From contig NZ_FWXV01000002.1 of assembly GCF_900176515.1 (NCBI RefSeq), positions 1,488,001 to 1,552,000 of the forward strand: a stretch of DNA of 64,000 nt, given 5' to 3'. A program made the position numbers and the translations under genes. Shown in pieces: positions 7,718 to 15,264 of this stretch. A model generated the notes under the pieces. The model was not told where the DNA came from and made no database searches. It worked only from the letters and a program-made list of their open reading frames with translations. Position 1 is the first letter of the stretch. Every line of letters starts with the position of its first letter. This DNA is from Kibdelosporangium aridum. GTDB lineage: Bacteria > Actinomycetota > Actinomycetes > Mycobacteriales > Pseudonocardiaceae.

Positions 7718-8517
7718 GGCAGCCAGGAAACCCCGCGGAGCAGCGAATAGCCCACGAAGGCGACCACGTCCAGCAGCGTGTGCGCGATGACCATCGGCCA
7801 GAGCCGGTTGGTCTTCTGCCAGATCCGGCCGAACACCAGGCCCATCACGAGGTTGCCGACGAACCCGCCGAACCCCTGGTAGAGGTGGTACGAGCCACGC
7901 AGCACGGACGAGAACAGCAGCGACTTGTTCTCGCCGAACCCGAGTTGGCGCAGCCTGGTGATCAGATAGCCGATCACCAGGACCTCCTCGGCCCATGCGT
8001 TGCCCGCAGCGGAAATCGTCAGTGCGATCGGGCGCCACCACGTGTCGGTCAGCGCGCTCGGCACCACCTCGAGGCTGGCGCCGACGGCGTACGCGACCAG
8101 GTAAAGCCCGAGGCCAGGGATCCCGATCAGCGCGGCGAGCCCGACGCCACGCAGCACGTCACCGCCGATGAACCGACGGTCCAGCCCGACATCGGCGAGC
8201 CTGCTTCCCGCGCGCCACAACAGGTACAGCCCCAGCGCGCCCCACGCGAACAGCTGCCCCGCGCTGAGCAACTGCTTGAGCAGGTCCAGCAGGTCGAGGG
8301 TGGCCTGCGGGACGTTCAACGCCACGCTCTGGTTGGCCAGCGGTTCCGGGCGCAGCAGCGAGTCGATCAAGCTGACCAACGACCGCAGACCGGACATGCC
8401 GAGCGTCACCGAGAACACGATGATCAACTCGATTCCGATCGCGCGGCGCTCGGCCGGATCGGTCACGATCGGTTGATCCCGGTGGGGCGCCAGCCAGGCA
8501 CGGAGTCGATTCGCCAC
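7714..8517 (-). CDS. CPBP family intramembrane protease
   Basis: A 267-residue polytopic membrane protein with about eight hydrophobic segments and the CPBP/Abi motifs: AWAEEVLVIGYL (the Glu-Glu pair), GSYHLYQGFGGF (His in a later helix) and AHTLLDVVAF. The Arg that usually follows the Glu pair (EExxxR) is replaced by Ile. Substrates of actinobacterial CPBP proteases are mostly unknown. The GTG start has a TAACGT -10 hexamer exactly 6 nt upstream and no ribosome-binding site. Confidence 0.82.
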   Translation of the reverse strand: MANRLRAWLAPHRDQPIVTDPAERRAIGIELIIVFSVTLGMSGLRSLVSLIDSLLRPEPLANQSVALNVPQATLDLLDLLKQLLSAGQLFAWGALGLYLLWRAGSRLADVGLDRRFIGGDVLRGVGLAALIGIPGLGLYLVAYAVGASLEVVPSALTDTWWRPIALTISAAGNAWAEEVLVIGYLITRLRQLGFGENKSLLFSSVLRGSYHLYQGFGGFVGNLVMGLVFGRIWQKTNRLWPMVIAHTLLDVVAFVGYSLLRGVSWLP

Positions 8518-8523
8518 GTCCGC

Positions 8524-8533
8524 ACGTTACCGT
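8524..8533. promoter_or_regulatory. Overlapping divergent -10 elements of two leaderless genes
   Basis: TAACGT on the minus strand (8524-8529) and TACCGT on the plus strand (8528-8533) share two bases. Each lies exactly 6 nt from its own start codon within a 22-bp intergenic space. The two promoters cannot easily be occupied together. Confidence 0.55.
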
Positions 8534-8539
8534 TAGCCC

Positions 8540-9004
8540 ATGGCTCGACGGATCGCGACGAAAGACAAAGTGGACCGTGCGGCACTGATCGACTTCCTGC
8601 GTACCAGGCATCACACGGTCCTGGTGACCCGGCGGGCGGACGGCAGCCCGCAGATGTCCCCGGTGGCGTGCGGCATCGACCCCGAGGGACGGGTGGTGAT
8701 CTCCACCTACCCAGGGCGGGCGAAGGCGGTCAACGCGCGCCGTGACCCGCGCGTTTCGCTGTGCACGTTGTCCAACGACTGGGACGGCCCGTACGTCCAG
8801 GTCGACGGGCGGGCCGAGGTACTCGACATGCCGGACGCGCTGGAGCCGCTGGTGGAGTACTTCCGGTGCATCTCGGGCGAACACCCGGACTGGGACGAAT
8901 ACCGCGAGGCCATGCGCAAGCAGAACAAAAGCCTCATCCGGGTGACCATCGAGCGGTGGGGCCCGATCTCGACCGGTGGTTTCCCGCCGGAACTGGCCGA
9001 ATAG
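8540..9004 (+). CDS. PPOX-class F420/FMN-dependent oxidoreductase
   Basis: A 154-residue split-barrel flavin/F420-binding protein: HHTVLVTRRADGSPQMSPV at the cofactor-binding strand, GRAKAVNARRDPRVSL, and a C-terminal WGPISTGGFPPELAE tail. Actinobacterial members reduce diverse substrates with F420H2 or act as biliverdin or quinone reductases; the substrate here is unknown. The gene appears leaderless and is divergent from the CPBP gene. Confidence 0.85.
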   Translation: MARRIATKDKVDRAALIDFLRTRHHTVLVTRRADGSPQMSPVACGIDPEGRVVISTYPGRAKAVNARRDPRVSLCTLSNDWDGPYVQVDGRAEVLDMPDALEPLVEYFRCISGEHPDWDEYREAMRKQNKSLIRVTIERWGPISTGGFPPELAE

Positions 9005-9006
9005 CG

Positions 9007-9038
9007 GAAGGCGGCGAGCGGAGAAACTCGCCGCCTTC
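9007..9038. terminator. Bidirectional hairpin terminator
   Basis: A perfect 12-bp stem, GAAGGCGGCGAG (9007-9018) and CTCGCCGCCTTC (9027-9038), around an 8-nt loop. It starts 3 bp after the PPOX stop, between convergent genes. Confidence 0.7.
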
Positions 9039-9075
9039 GCCTGCGCGGTCTCACCCACCGCGCATTCCCCTGCGG

Positions 9076-9624
9076 TTAACGGTCCAGTTGAGCGCGGATC
9101 TCGCCGGCCGGGAACGCGGCCGTGTGCACGTTGGCGTACGTCACGCCTGCCCGGAAAGCCTTGGCGAACTCGGCGAACTCACCTGCCGCGATGCCCTGAG
9201 CCGCCGGTCCGATCACGTCGGCGGCCCGCAACGTGCCGCTGATGGTCGCGGGCGCGGCCGGGCACGTCTGGGTGCCGACCGGGCCGTTGCCCGCGTTCGT
9301 GCACAGGAAGGCGCTGATCCCGCCCGCCTGGAACGCATGGCCGAAGTGGATATGGGCTTGGGTGATGGCGCCTGACAGGTCGGCATAGCTGAGCTGCCAG
9401 GTGATTTCGCCCGTCCGCTCGTTCAGCGTCGCCCGGAACTGCCCGTTTCCGGTGGTGGATAACGCGAGCGGATGCTCGTGGTAGCTGGACAGGTGTTCTC
9501 GTACGGAGTGCCGTCCGCCGAAACCCTCGGCGTCTTGCGGCGCCGCTGCGCTCGCGGTCGCCGACAACGCGACGACGGCACCCACTGCGGCGGCGACTGT
9601 CAACAGACGCCCGCGTCTGATCAT
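9076..9624 (-). CDS. Secreted CHRD domain protein
   Basis: A 182-residue exported protein. The Sec signal peptide covers about 1-28 (RRGRLLTVAAAVGAVVALSA, then ASA). The rest is a single CHRD domain with LNERTGEITWQLSYADL, ITQAHIHFGHAFQAGG and YANVHTAAFPAGEIRAQL. CHRD (chordin-like) domains are extracellular beta-sandwich modules of uncertain function in bacteria. ATG 9624 is chosen because a GAGGAGG ribosome-binding site lies 9 nt upstream; 11 further codons upstream remain open. Confidence 0.85.
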   Translation of the reverse strand: MIRRGRLLTVAAAVGAVVALSATASAAAPQDAEGFGGRHSVREHLSSYHEHPLALSTTGNGQFRATLNERTGEITWQLSYADLSGAITQAHIHFGHAFQAGGISAFLCTNAGNGPVGTQTCPAAPATISGTLRAADVIGPAAQGIAAGEFAEFAKAFRAGVTYANVHTAAFPAGEIRAQLDR

Positions 9625-9697
9625 CAGTACATGCCTCCTCACCTTCAAAGGGGCCACGCCAGTGGTTAGTAACGCCCCGGGAGGAGACTCGGTTCAG

Positions 9698-10459
9698 CTA
9701 ATGAGACTTTCTTGTCTCTGCGAGGAACGGACAGCCGACCAGGCGGCGTAGTTCGTTCGCCAGTTCGGTCGTGTTGGTCACCGGCTGCTCGAAGGCGAGT
9801 CGGACGTCGTGGTCGGCGTCGATGGCTTCGACACGCAACCGCAGCCCGAACCGGTCCAGGCCAAGCGGGCGGATGTGCCCGCCGCGCAGGTTGTCCGGCA
9901 GATGGCGGCCCAGCAGGGCGACGACGTCAGTGTGTGCGACTTCCAAGTGCCGCAACCAATCCGCCTCGTACGCGCAGAACGGGTCCGGTGTTGCCGCGGT
10001 GAAATCGTCCAGTCGCAAGGAATGCGTGCCTTCGGCGTCGGCAAGGACCAGTGACGCGGGGATGAGCTGGAGCATCGTGGCGCCGTGGCCGACGTCGAGC
10101 AGACGCGGATCCGGGCGTTCCTCGGCAACCAGCATCGCCGCGCGCCTGGCCTCGTCATCCGACAGAGCCCGTGCCCACCCGGTGAACCACAGCAGCCCAC
10201 GCACTGGTTCCCGCAACGGGACCGGAGCGGTGTCCGCGAGCTCGAGCATCGCGGCGAGCTCACCGCGAGGCGCCGCCCACACGGCCGCCACGAACGGATT
10301 GCTCTGCGCGACAAGCACGCTGGCCACGCCATCCGCGTGCACGTGGTGTGTCAGTGGCACGACTTTCCCGGCGCCTTCGGCGGACGGCATCAGCGTTGCC
10401 TTGCCGCCTCGCGTCGCGATAGTGCGCGCACGCTCGGCCGGTGTGGGTGTCTCGGTCAC
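9698..10459 (-). CDS. DUF2470 domain protein (HugZ-like, iron/heme linked)
   Basis: A 253-residue cytosolic protein. The N-terminal part (about 1-160) resembles the split-barrel of HugZ-type heme-binding or heme-degrading proteins. The C-terminal part (DPFCAYEADWLRHLEVAHTD, DRFGLRLRVEAID and the FEQPVTNTTELANELRRLV tail) is DUF2470. GTG 10459 is preferred because a GGAGG site lies 5 nt upstream; a TTG 12 bp further up is also open. An IdeR-like box sits just upstream, supporting an iron- or heme-related role. The substrate is not proven. Confidence 0.78.
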   Translation of the reverse strand: MTETPTPAERARTIATRGGKATLMPSAEGAGKVVPLTHHVHADGVASVLVAQSNPFVAAVWAAPRGELAAMLELADTAPVPLREPVRGLLWFTGWARALSDDEARRAAMLVAEERPDPRLLDVGHGATMLQLIPASLVLADAEGTHSLRLDDFTAATPDPFCAYEADWLRHLEVAHTDVVALLGRHLPDNLRGGHIRPLGLDRFGLRLRVEAIDADHDVRLAFEQPVTNTTELANELRRLVGCPFLAETRKSH

Positions 10460-10472
10460 TGTCACCTCCAAC

Positions 10473-10491
10473 TTAGGGCAGCCTAACTTGG
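10473..10491. promoter_or_regulatory. IdeR/DtxR-like iron box upstream of the DUF2470 gene
   Basis: TTAGGGCAGCCTAACTTGG matches 13 of 19 consensus positions, with both core half-sites (TTAGG and CCTAAC) intact. It lies 14-32 bp before the GTG start, a position suited to repression under iron-replete conditions. Confidence 0.55.
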
Positions 10492-10640
10492 ATCGGCGGT
10501 CCTTGGGAAGTGGCCGTCACCCGAACTGGGGGTCCTGCGCCGCCCGGCCAGGCGTTTGACCAGCTTGCCGAGGCGGTTGTCGACTTCTTGCCGGTCCCGG
10601 CGGTGCTCGTGCTCGATGCACCACGCGTGGTTATGATCAT
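10473..10640 (-). CDS. Possible small ORF behind a strong ribosome-binding site
   Basis: AAGGAGGAATCC precedes an ATG that opens a 55-codon frame (MIITTRGASSTST onward) of low-complexity, unconvincing composition. The overlapping +1 frame reads HDHNHAWCIEHEHRRDRQEV and continues as a charged helix that looks far more protein-like, but it has no start codon near the ribosome-binding site. This is either a non-coding leader with a fortuitous site, a frameshifted small gene, or a sequencing error. It lies between the bidirectional ECF-type promoter and the DUF2470 gene. Confidence 0.3.
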   Translation of the reverse strand: MIITTRGASSTSTAGTGKKSTTASASWSNAWPGGAGPPVRVTATSQGPPIQVRLP

Positions 10641-10661
10641 GGATTCCTCCTTCGTCATCAC

Positions 10662-10729
10662 CACGACGCGACAGATCGGCGAAATCGACACACGGCGAGG
10701 TGTCGATTTCCGGTCGTCGCCGCGTCGTG
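10662..10729. promoter_or_regulatory. Symmetric bidirectional ECF42-type promoter
   Basis: A two-step palindrome centred at 10695.5. The inner arms are GAAATCGACAC (10681-10691) and GTGTCGATTTC (10700-10710). The outer arms are CACGACGCG (10662-10670) and CGCGTCGTG (10721-10729). On each strand this reads TGTCGA, 16 nt, CGTCGT. TGTCGA is the -35 motif reported for ECF42 sigma factors, and an ECF42 gene lies downstream. It should fire rightward into the YCII/ECF42 operon and leftward toward the DUF2470 gene. Confidence 0.65.
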
Positions 10730-10763
10730 TGGGTGAGAACCTGATCCGACGAGGAGGTCCGGA

Positions 10764-11102
10764 GTGCGGTACATGCTGTTGATCTGCGACGACGGCTCGA
10801 AGGTGGAAAGTCCCGACGAGCTGAACGCGAAGTCCGGCCACGTGGCTTGGATGGTTGATCTAGAAGAACGTGACATAAGCCGTGGCCGGTATCTGATGCG
10901 CCCGCCTGCGGAATCGAAGACCGTACGGGTCCGCGACGGCAAGCAGCTGGTGTCCGACGGTCCGTTCGCCGAGACCAAGGAATGGGTCGCGGGCGTGGAA
11001 CTGATCGAGTGCGCTGACCTGGACGAAGCCATCGCGGTGGCGTCCACCCACGAGGCGGCGGGCCGATTCCCGATCGAGATCCGGCCCTACTGGGAGGACT
11101 GA
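10764..11102 (+). CDS. YCII (DGPF) domain protein
   Basis: A 112-residue YCII-fold protein of the DGPF type: RYMLLICDDGS at the start, [16 protein letters not shown] with the signature DGPF, and EIRPYWED at the end. YCII proteins form ferredoxin-like dimers with a putative His/Asp active pocket; the enzymatic role is unknown, but DGPF genes are the standard partners of ECF42 sigma factors. The GTG start is preceded by GAGGAGG. It is first in a three-gene operon with a second DGPF gene one base on. Confidence 0.85.
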   Translation: MRYMLLICDDGSKVESPDELNAKSGHVAWMVDLEERDISRGRYLMRPPAESKTVRVRDGKQLVSDGPFAETKEWVAGVELIECADLDEAIAVASTHEAAGRFPIEIRPYWED

Positions 11103-11103
11103 G

Positions 11104-11418
11104 ATGAAGTTCATGATGTGGGTCTGCGTGGACGATGCACTCGTCGGGACCACAGAGGACGATCCGGGCGCCTGGATCGCGGAGACCGGTTCCCGCCGCC
11201 TTGAGGGCAGCCAACTCCGGCCCGTCTCCGACGCGACGACCTTGTGGCCACGCGACGGTGGTGTGTTCGTGTCAGACGGCCCGTTCGCGGAGACCAAGGA
11301 GCAGATAGCGGGCTACGACATCCTGGAATGCGCGGACATGGACGAGGCGCTGGCGATCGCGGCCAAGCACCCGGTGGCCAAGTTCGGAGCGATCGAGGTG
11401 CGTCCGATTTGGGAGTGA
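11104..11418 (+). CDS. YCII (DGPF) domain protein, second copy
   Basis: A 104-residue paralogue of the preceding YCII protein: [14 protein letters not shown], then [22 protein letters not shown] and a VRPIWE end. ATG follows the previous TGA by a single base. Tandem DGPF copies ahead of an ECF42 gene suggest duplication, with the two proteins possibly forming heterodimers. Its stop overlaps the GTG start of the sigma factor (GTGA). Confidence 0.85.
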   Translation: MKFMMWVCVDDALVGTTEDDPGAWIAETGSRRLEGSQLRPVSDATTLWPRDGGVFVSDGPFAETKEQIAGYDILECADMDEALAIAAKHPVAKFGAIEVRPIWE

Positions 11419-12608
11419 AAGAGGCCGTTGACGAGGCCTTTCGCTCGGAGTGGGGTCGTGTGGTCGCGACGCTGATCCGCCTCACCGGCGACTGGGATCT
11501 CGCCGAGGAGTGCGCTTCGGAAGCGTTCGCGCGCGCCCTGACCCACTGGCCCCAGGACGGCGTCCCCCGCCGCCCTGGGGCGTGGCTCACGACAACGGCG
11601 CGGAACCGCGCCCTCGACCGTATCCGCCGGGCAGCAGCGGAATCCTCCCGTGCCCGGGACATCGCGATCGTCGGTGTTCCAGAGTCCACAGAGGACGATT
11701 TCCCGGACGACCGGCTCAGGCTGATGTTCACGTGTTGCCATCCGGCGCTACCGCTGGAAGCCCAGGTAGCACTGACATTGCGGACCCTGACAGGGCTGAC
11801 CACCCCGGAGATCGCCCGCGCGTTCCTGGTCCCCGAAGCAACGATGGCCCAGCGGTTGGTCCGCGCGAAGCGGAAGATCCGCAACGCCCGCATTCCTTAC
11901 CGCGTACCGCCCGCCGCATTGTTGCCTGCGCGGACCGCAGGCGTGTTGGGCGTGCTGTACCTGCTTTTCAACCACGGCTACTCGGAATATTCGTTGGTGG
12001 ACGAGGCAATCCGCCTGAGCAGGCTGCTGGTCGAGTTGATGCCATCCGAGCCCGAGGCGGGCGGCCTGCTCGCCTTGATGCTGTTCCACAACTCCCGCCG
12101 GGCAACCCGCCTGGACGCCGCCGGTGACCTCGTGACACTGGAAGACCAAGACAGGTCGCGATGGGACCAGGACGCGATCGCCGAAGGAGTGTCGGTCCTC
12201 GACGCCGCGCTCGAGCACGGAAATACGGGTCCTTACCAGCTCCAGGCCGCAATCGCGGCATGCCACGCGACAGCGCGGCAGGCGTCCGACACGGACTGGC
12301 CTAGGATCGCGATGTTGTACGAGGCGATGCTGCGACTGAACCCGTCACCGGTCATATCCCTGAACCACGCGGTCGCGGTGGCAATGGCCTCCGGCCCCGC
12401 CGAAGGCCTCGCCTTGCTTGAATCCTTGCAGCACAAAGGCAAACTCGCGGACTACCATCTGCTGCCCGCGACCCGCGCGGACTTCTTGCGCCGCCTCGGC
12501 CGTGTGGACGAAGCCGCTGCGGCCTACCGCGAAGCTCTGGCACTCGCCCCGACCGACGCCGAACGCCGCTTCCTGACACGGCGCCTCGCTGAGTTAGGTC
12601 ACTCCTGA
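11415..12608 (+). CDS. ECF42-group RNA polymerase sigma factor
   Basis: A 397-residue sigma factor. Region 2 is near residues 8-70 ([18 protein letters not shown]) and region 4 near 110-155 ([22 protein letters not shown]). A long C-terminal helical extension of about 230 residues carries [19 protein letters not shown] and [18 protein letters not shown]. This extension replaces an anti-sigma factor in the ECF42 group and resembles TPR repeats. GTG at 11415 overlaps the YCII stop by 4 bp; the longer open frame would be shadow coding. It likely recognises the TGTCGA promoter ahead of its operon. Confidence 0.9.
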   Translation: MKEAVDEAFRSEWGRVVATLIRLTGDWDLAEECASEAFARALTHWPQDGVPRRPGAWLTTTARNRALDRIRRAAAESSRARDIAIVGVPESTEDDFPDDRLRLMFTCCHPALPLEAQVALTLRTLTGLTTPEIARAFLVPEATMAQRLVRAKRKIRNARIPYRVPPAALLPARTAGVLGVLYLLFNHGYSEYSLVDEAIRLSRLLVELMPSEPEAGGLLALMLFHNSRRATRLDAAGDLVTLEDQDRSRWDQDAIAEGVSVLDAALEHGNTGPYQLQAAIAACHATARQASDTDWPRIAMLYEAMLRLNPSPVISLNHAVAVAMASGPAEGLALLESLQHKGKLADYHLLPATRADFLRRLGRVDEAAAAYREALALAPTDAERRFLTRRLAELGHS

Positions 12609-12697
12609 CCTGCGAAGACTCGGTTTCTGTCGGACCCCTGCGGTAGCGTGAAAATTAGGGGTTCCCCCAAGGGAATTGGTGTTGTGGTGGAGGCTGG

Positions 12698-14971
12698 TCA
12701 GGGGAGGCCCCATGGGGCGGATGGTGTGGTGGGGACTGGGGAGATGGTGAAGTCGGGGCGGTCGGCTGCTGGGTGGATGACGGCCTCGGAGCCGCGGGGT
12801 AGGGCGATTTCGATGGTGTCCGGGCTGATGTGGCGGTACGGCAGGTCGCGGCCTTGGGCGTTGCGGACGGCGATGGCGCCTGCGATGTCGTGGCGGATCA
12901 CGCAACGGGCGCCGGCTTCGCTGAGGACGCGCAGCCAGCGGGTTTGGCCGGATGTGCGGGAGGCGCTGAGCAGGAACGCACCTTGGGTGCGGAAGTTCTG
13001 GATGGCCACGTCGGGCCACGGGACGGCGGGGAAGACGCGGATGACGTCGCCCCAACTCTGGCAGAGCATGTCGTGCACGGACTGGGCCGCCGACAGCGGG
13101 GTTTCGATGACCGGGCCGGACTCCTTGTACATCGTGTTCGGCTGGACGAATCGGCGCAGTAGTTCGCCGAGGTAGAACGCGGCCTTGTCGCCGCGGAGCA
13201 TCTGCGCGGAGATCGACGCGGCGCCGGTGAAGCTGTAGCCCTGCAGCGCACCCTCGAAACTGATCCAGTGGTTGAGCGACTTCTCGATCAGGGCGCGGTT
13301 TTCCGGCTGTTCCCAGGTGATCTCGTACAGCGGGTACACCTGCAGCAAGTGCGAATAGTGCCGGTGGGACTTCGCGAACGGGACACCAGCGCCGATCATG
13401 TAGCCGTTCGCATCCACCGGATACGGTGTCAGGGTGGCCAAGACATCGCGCCAACGTCCGGCGAGTGCGTCGTCGGGCGCGGTGGCGAGCAGAGTCGCAC
13501 AGCCCCAACGGATCAACGACAGGTCGTAGGTGCAGTCGGGCGCGTTCTCGCCGTACTCGGGGGAGAACGTGAACGGCAGGTGCAGTTTCCCGTCGGAGCC
13601 ACGGGTGAGGAAATGCAGGTAGTAGTTGATCGCGCCGCGCAGCAGCGGGAACAGCACATCGTTGAGGATCCTCGGATCCATGGTGTGCCGATAGGACAGC
13701 CAGACGTTGTGCAGCGCCCACGTCAGGTTGCCGACCTCAGGTGTCGGTGAGGTTTTGCCGGGAATGCCCACGGCGTAACCGGAAGTGCCGGTCCCGGCAC
13801 CGTTCAGCAACGTCATGTCGGTCGTGCGTGGAATGCCGTACGAGTCGGCGCGGTATGGCGCGGCCACCTGGTCACGGAGGTTCTGCCGGAACTTGTCCAA
13901 CGCGTACGTGACGGCGTCCAGTTCGAGGTGATTGGAGCCGTGGATCAGCCAGTACTCCAGTTGTACGTTCAAGTTCCACCAGGTCGCGGGCCATGGCGTC
14001 GACTCGAGCCACGGGCCACAGGTAGCCATCACGGGCGCGTCGCGGCGTGCGGCTGACGCGACTTTGTACAGCTGGATCCAGTAGAAGGACTGCAAGCGAC
14101 TGTCCGAGATGGACAGGAAGCTGCGTTGGTAGAACGTGTGCCACCACGCCTGGTGATCACGGACGAAGGAGGACAACGGAACGACCGCCCGTACGGCCCG
14201 TTGGGCTTGGGCTACAGCGGTCTTCGTTGGATGTGACCACGCGACGGACGTGTACAAGGTGCGGACAGAACCGCGAGTGACCTCGCGCCACGCGGTGACG
14301 TGTTCGCCGCCTGCGTGCAACGGTTGCACGGAGAGTTTGACGTCACCGCTGGTGTGCAATTGGGCAGGCGGGTTCGCGGTGTAACCGGCGGGTGGTTCAC
14401 GGCCGAAGACCGGGTCAGTGCGTGGGCTGACGGCCTTGGCGGGGTGGAAGACCCAGTTGAAGGCGCGCTCGCCTTCGGACGGCGTGACCTCGACGATCAG
14501 CAATGACCGGACACTGTGGACGACCGCGCGCAGCGACAGGCTTCCTTTCGACGTCGTCAGCGTGCCGCGCAGTTCGGCATTCCACAGGTCAAGGCGCCAG
14601 TCGAGCGCGGTGATGGTGCCGACGGGCTCGAGCGTGAAGTAACCGATCGGCAGCCTGGCCAGGCCGAACAGCGAGCCGAACTCGGGCCGGTGATCCTGCA
14701 CCTGCGTGTGCTGCACGTTGAAGCGGATCGCGTTGCGGCCAGGCTCGGCGTAGATGCCGGAACCCAGGAACCCGTTGCCCAAGAACGGACCCTCGTACCA
14801 AGTCTGGGGCACACGCCGCCAGATGAGATCGGAACCCGCGAGGAACCGCGGCCAGTCGATGCCACCCTGCGCCGTCGGCATGGAGAGTGCCTGAGCGGGT
14901 GAAGCCAACGTGGCGCCTGCGAGGCCCGCCAGTGCCCCGGAGAGGATCGTGCGTCGGTTGAGGTCGGCCAC
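12698..14971 (-). CDS. Tat-exported GH95-like glycoside hydrolase
   Basis: A 757-residue enzyme with a twin-arginine signal (NRRTILSG, cleavage near residue 28). The body follows GH95 layout: an N-terminal beta domain, then an (alpha/alpha)6 barrel with WWNLNVQLEYW (the N-x-N pair), FTFSPEYGENAPDCTYDLSLI, HRHYSHLLQVYPLYEIT, and a late CQSWGDVIRVFPAVPWPD segment. GH95 enzymes are alpha-L-fucosidases or galactosidases acting on plant or host glycans; substrate specificity here is unassigned. The GTG start has a good promoter about 45 bp upstream. It is a single gene with no sugar transporter adjacent. Confidence 0.82.
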   Translation of the reverse strand: MADLNRRTILSGALAGLAGATLASPAQALSMPTAQGGIDWPRFLAGSDLIWRRVPQTWYEGPFLGNGFLGSGIYAEPGRNAIRFNVQHTQVQDHRPEFGSLFGLARLPIGYFTLEPVGTITALDWRLDLWNAELRGTLTTSKGSLSLRAVVHSVRSLLIVEVTPSEGERAFNWVFHPAKAVSPRTDPVFGREPPAGYTANPPAQLHTSGDVKLSVQPLHAGGEHVTAWREVTRGSVRTLYTSVAWSHPTKTAVAQAQRAVRAVVPLSSFVRDHQAWWHTFYQRSFLSISDSRLQSFYWIQLYKVASAARRDAPVMATCGPWLESTPWPATWWNLNVQLEYWLIHGSNHLELDAVTYALDKFRQNLRDQVAAPYRADSYGIPRTTDMTLLNGAGTGTSGYAVGIPGKTSPTPEVGNLTWALHNVWLSYRHTMDPRILNDVLFPLLRGAINYYLHFLTRGSDGKLHLPFTFSPEYGENAPDCTYDLSLIRWGCATLLATAPDDALAGRWRDVLATLTPYPVDANGYMIGAGVPFAKSHRHYSHLLQVYPLYEITWEQPENRALIEKSLNHWISFEGALQGYSFTGAASISAQMLRGDKAAFYLGELLRRFVQPNTMYKESGPVIETPLSAAQSVHDMLCQSWGDVIRVFPAVPWPDVAIQNFRTQGAFLLSASRTSGQTRWLRVLSEAGARCVIRHDIAGAIAVRNAQGRDLPYRHISPDTIEIALPRGSEAVIHPAADRPDFTISPVPTTPSAPWGLP

Positions 14972-15015
14972 TCTGCCACCTACCCGGTGTGTCGTATACC
15001 TCCGATGTTTCCTCG

Positions 15016-15045
15016 AAACTAGGCGGGTCGGACGGGAGTGGTCAA
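15016..15045 (-). promoter_or_regulatory. Promoter of the GH95 gene
   Basis: On the minus strand TTGACC (15040-15045) and TAGTTT (15016-15021) are separated by 18 bp. Transcription would begin about 40 bp before the GTG start. Confidence 0.55.
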
Positions 15046-15048
15046 GTC

Positions 15049-15064
15049 TTGTAAACGTTTGTTA
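15049..15064. promoter_or_regulatory. LacI-family operator-like site
   Basis: TTGTAAACGTTTGTTA contains the AAACGTTT core of LacI/GalR-family operators with partly symmetric flanks. It sits just upstream of the -35 of the GH95 promoter. No LacI-family gene is in the window. Confidence 0.4.
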
Positions 15065-15252
15065 GGTACGGATGATCCGATCTATCTCGCCCAGAGGCCG
15101 TACATCGCTGGTCGGTGACAACGGGGTGCAGTGGTGTCCAGCCCGCGACGTCGGTCGGCGTGGGATGACTCAGCGTGCATCGGACCCGATCTGGCAGTGA
15201 CCGGGGTCGTGGTTGGCGAGATTGGGCCGGAAAACCGGTCGCGAACTGGGGT

Positions 15253-15258
15253 TATGCT
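15253..15258 (+). promoter_or_regulatory. -10 hexamer of leaderless LysE-family gene
   Basis: TATGCT ends 6 nt before the ATG of the LysE-type gene; no ribosome-binding site is present. Confidence 0.45.
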
Positions 15259-15264
15259 CGCGAC

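Noticed and set aside
12594..13721. 375-codon minus-strand frame at the end of the GH95 gene
   Set aside because: Lies in another frame of the GH95 coding region, Arg/Pro-rich, no motif; shadow.
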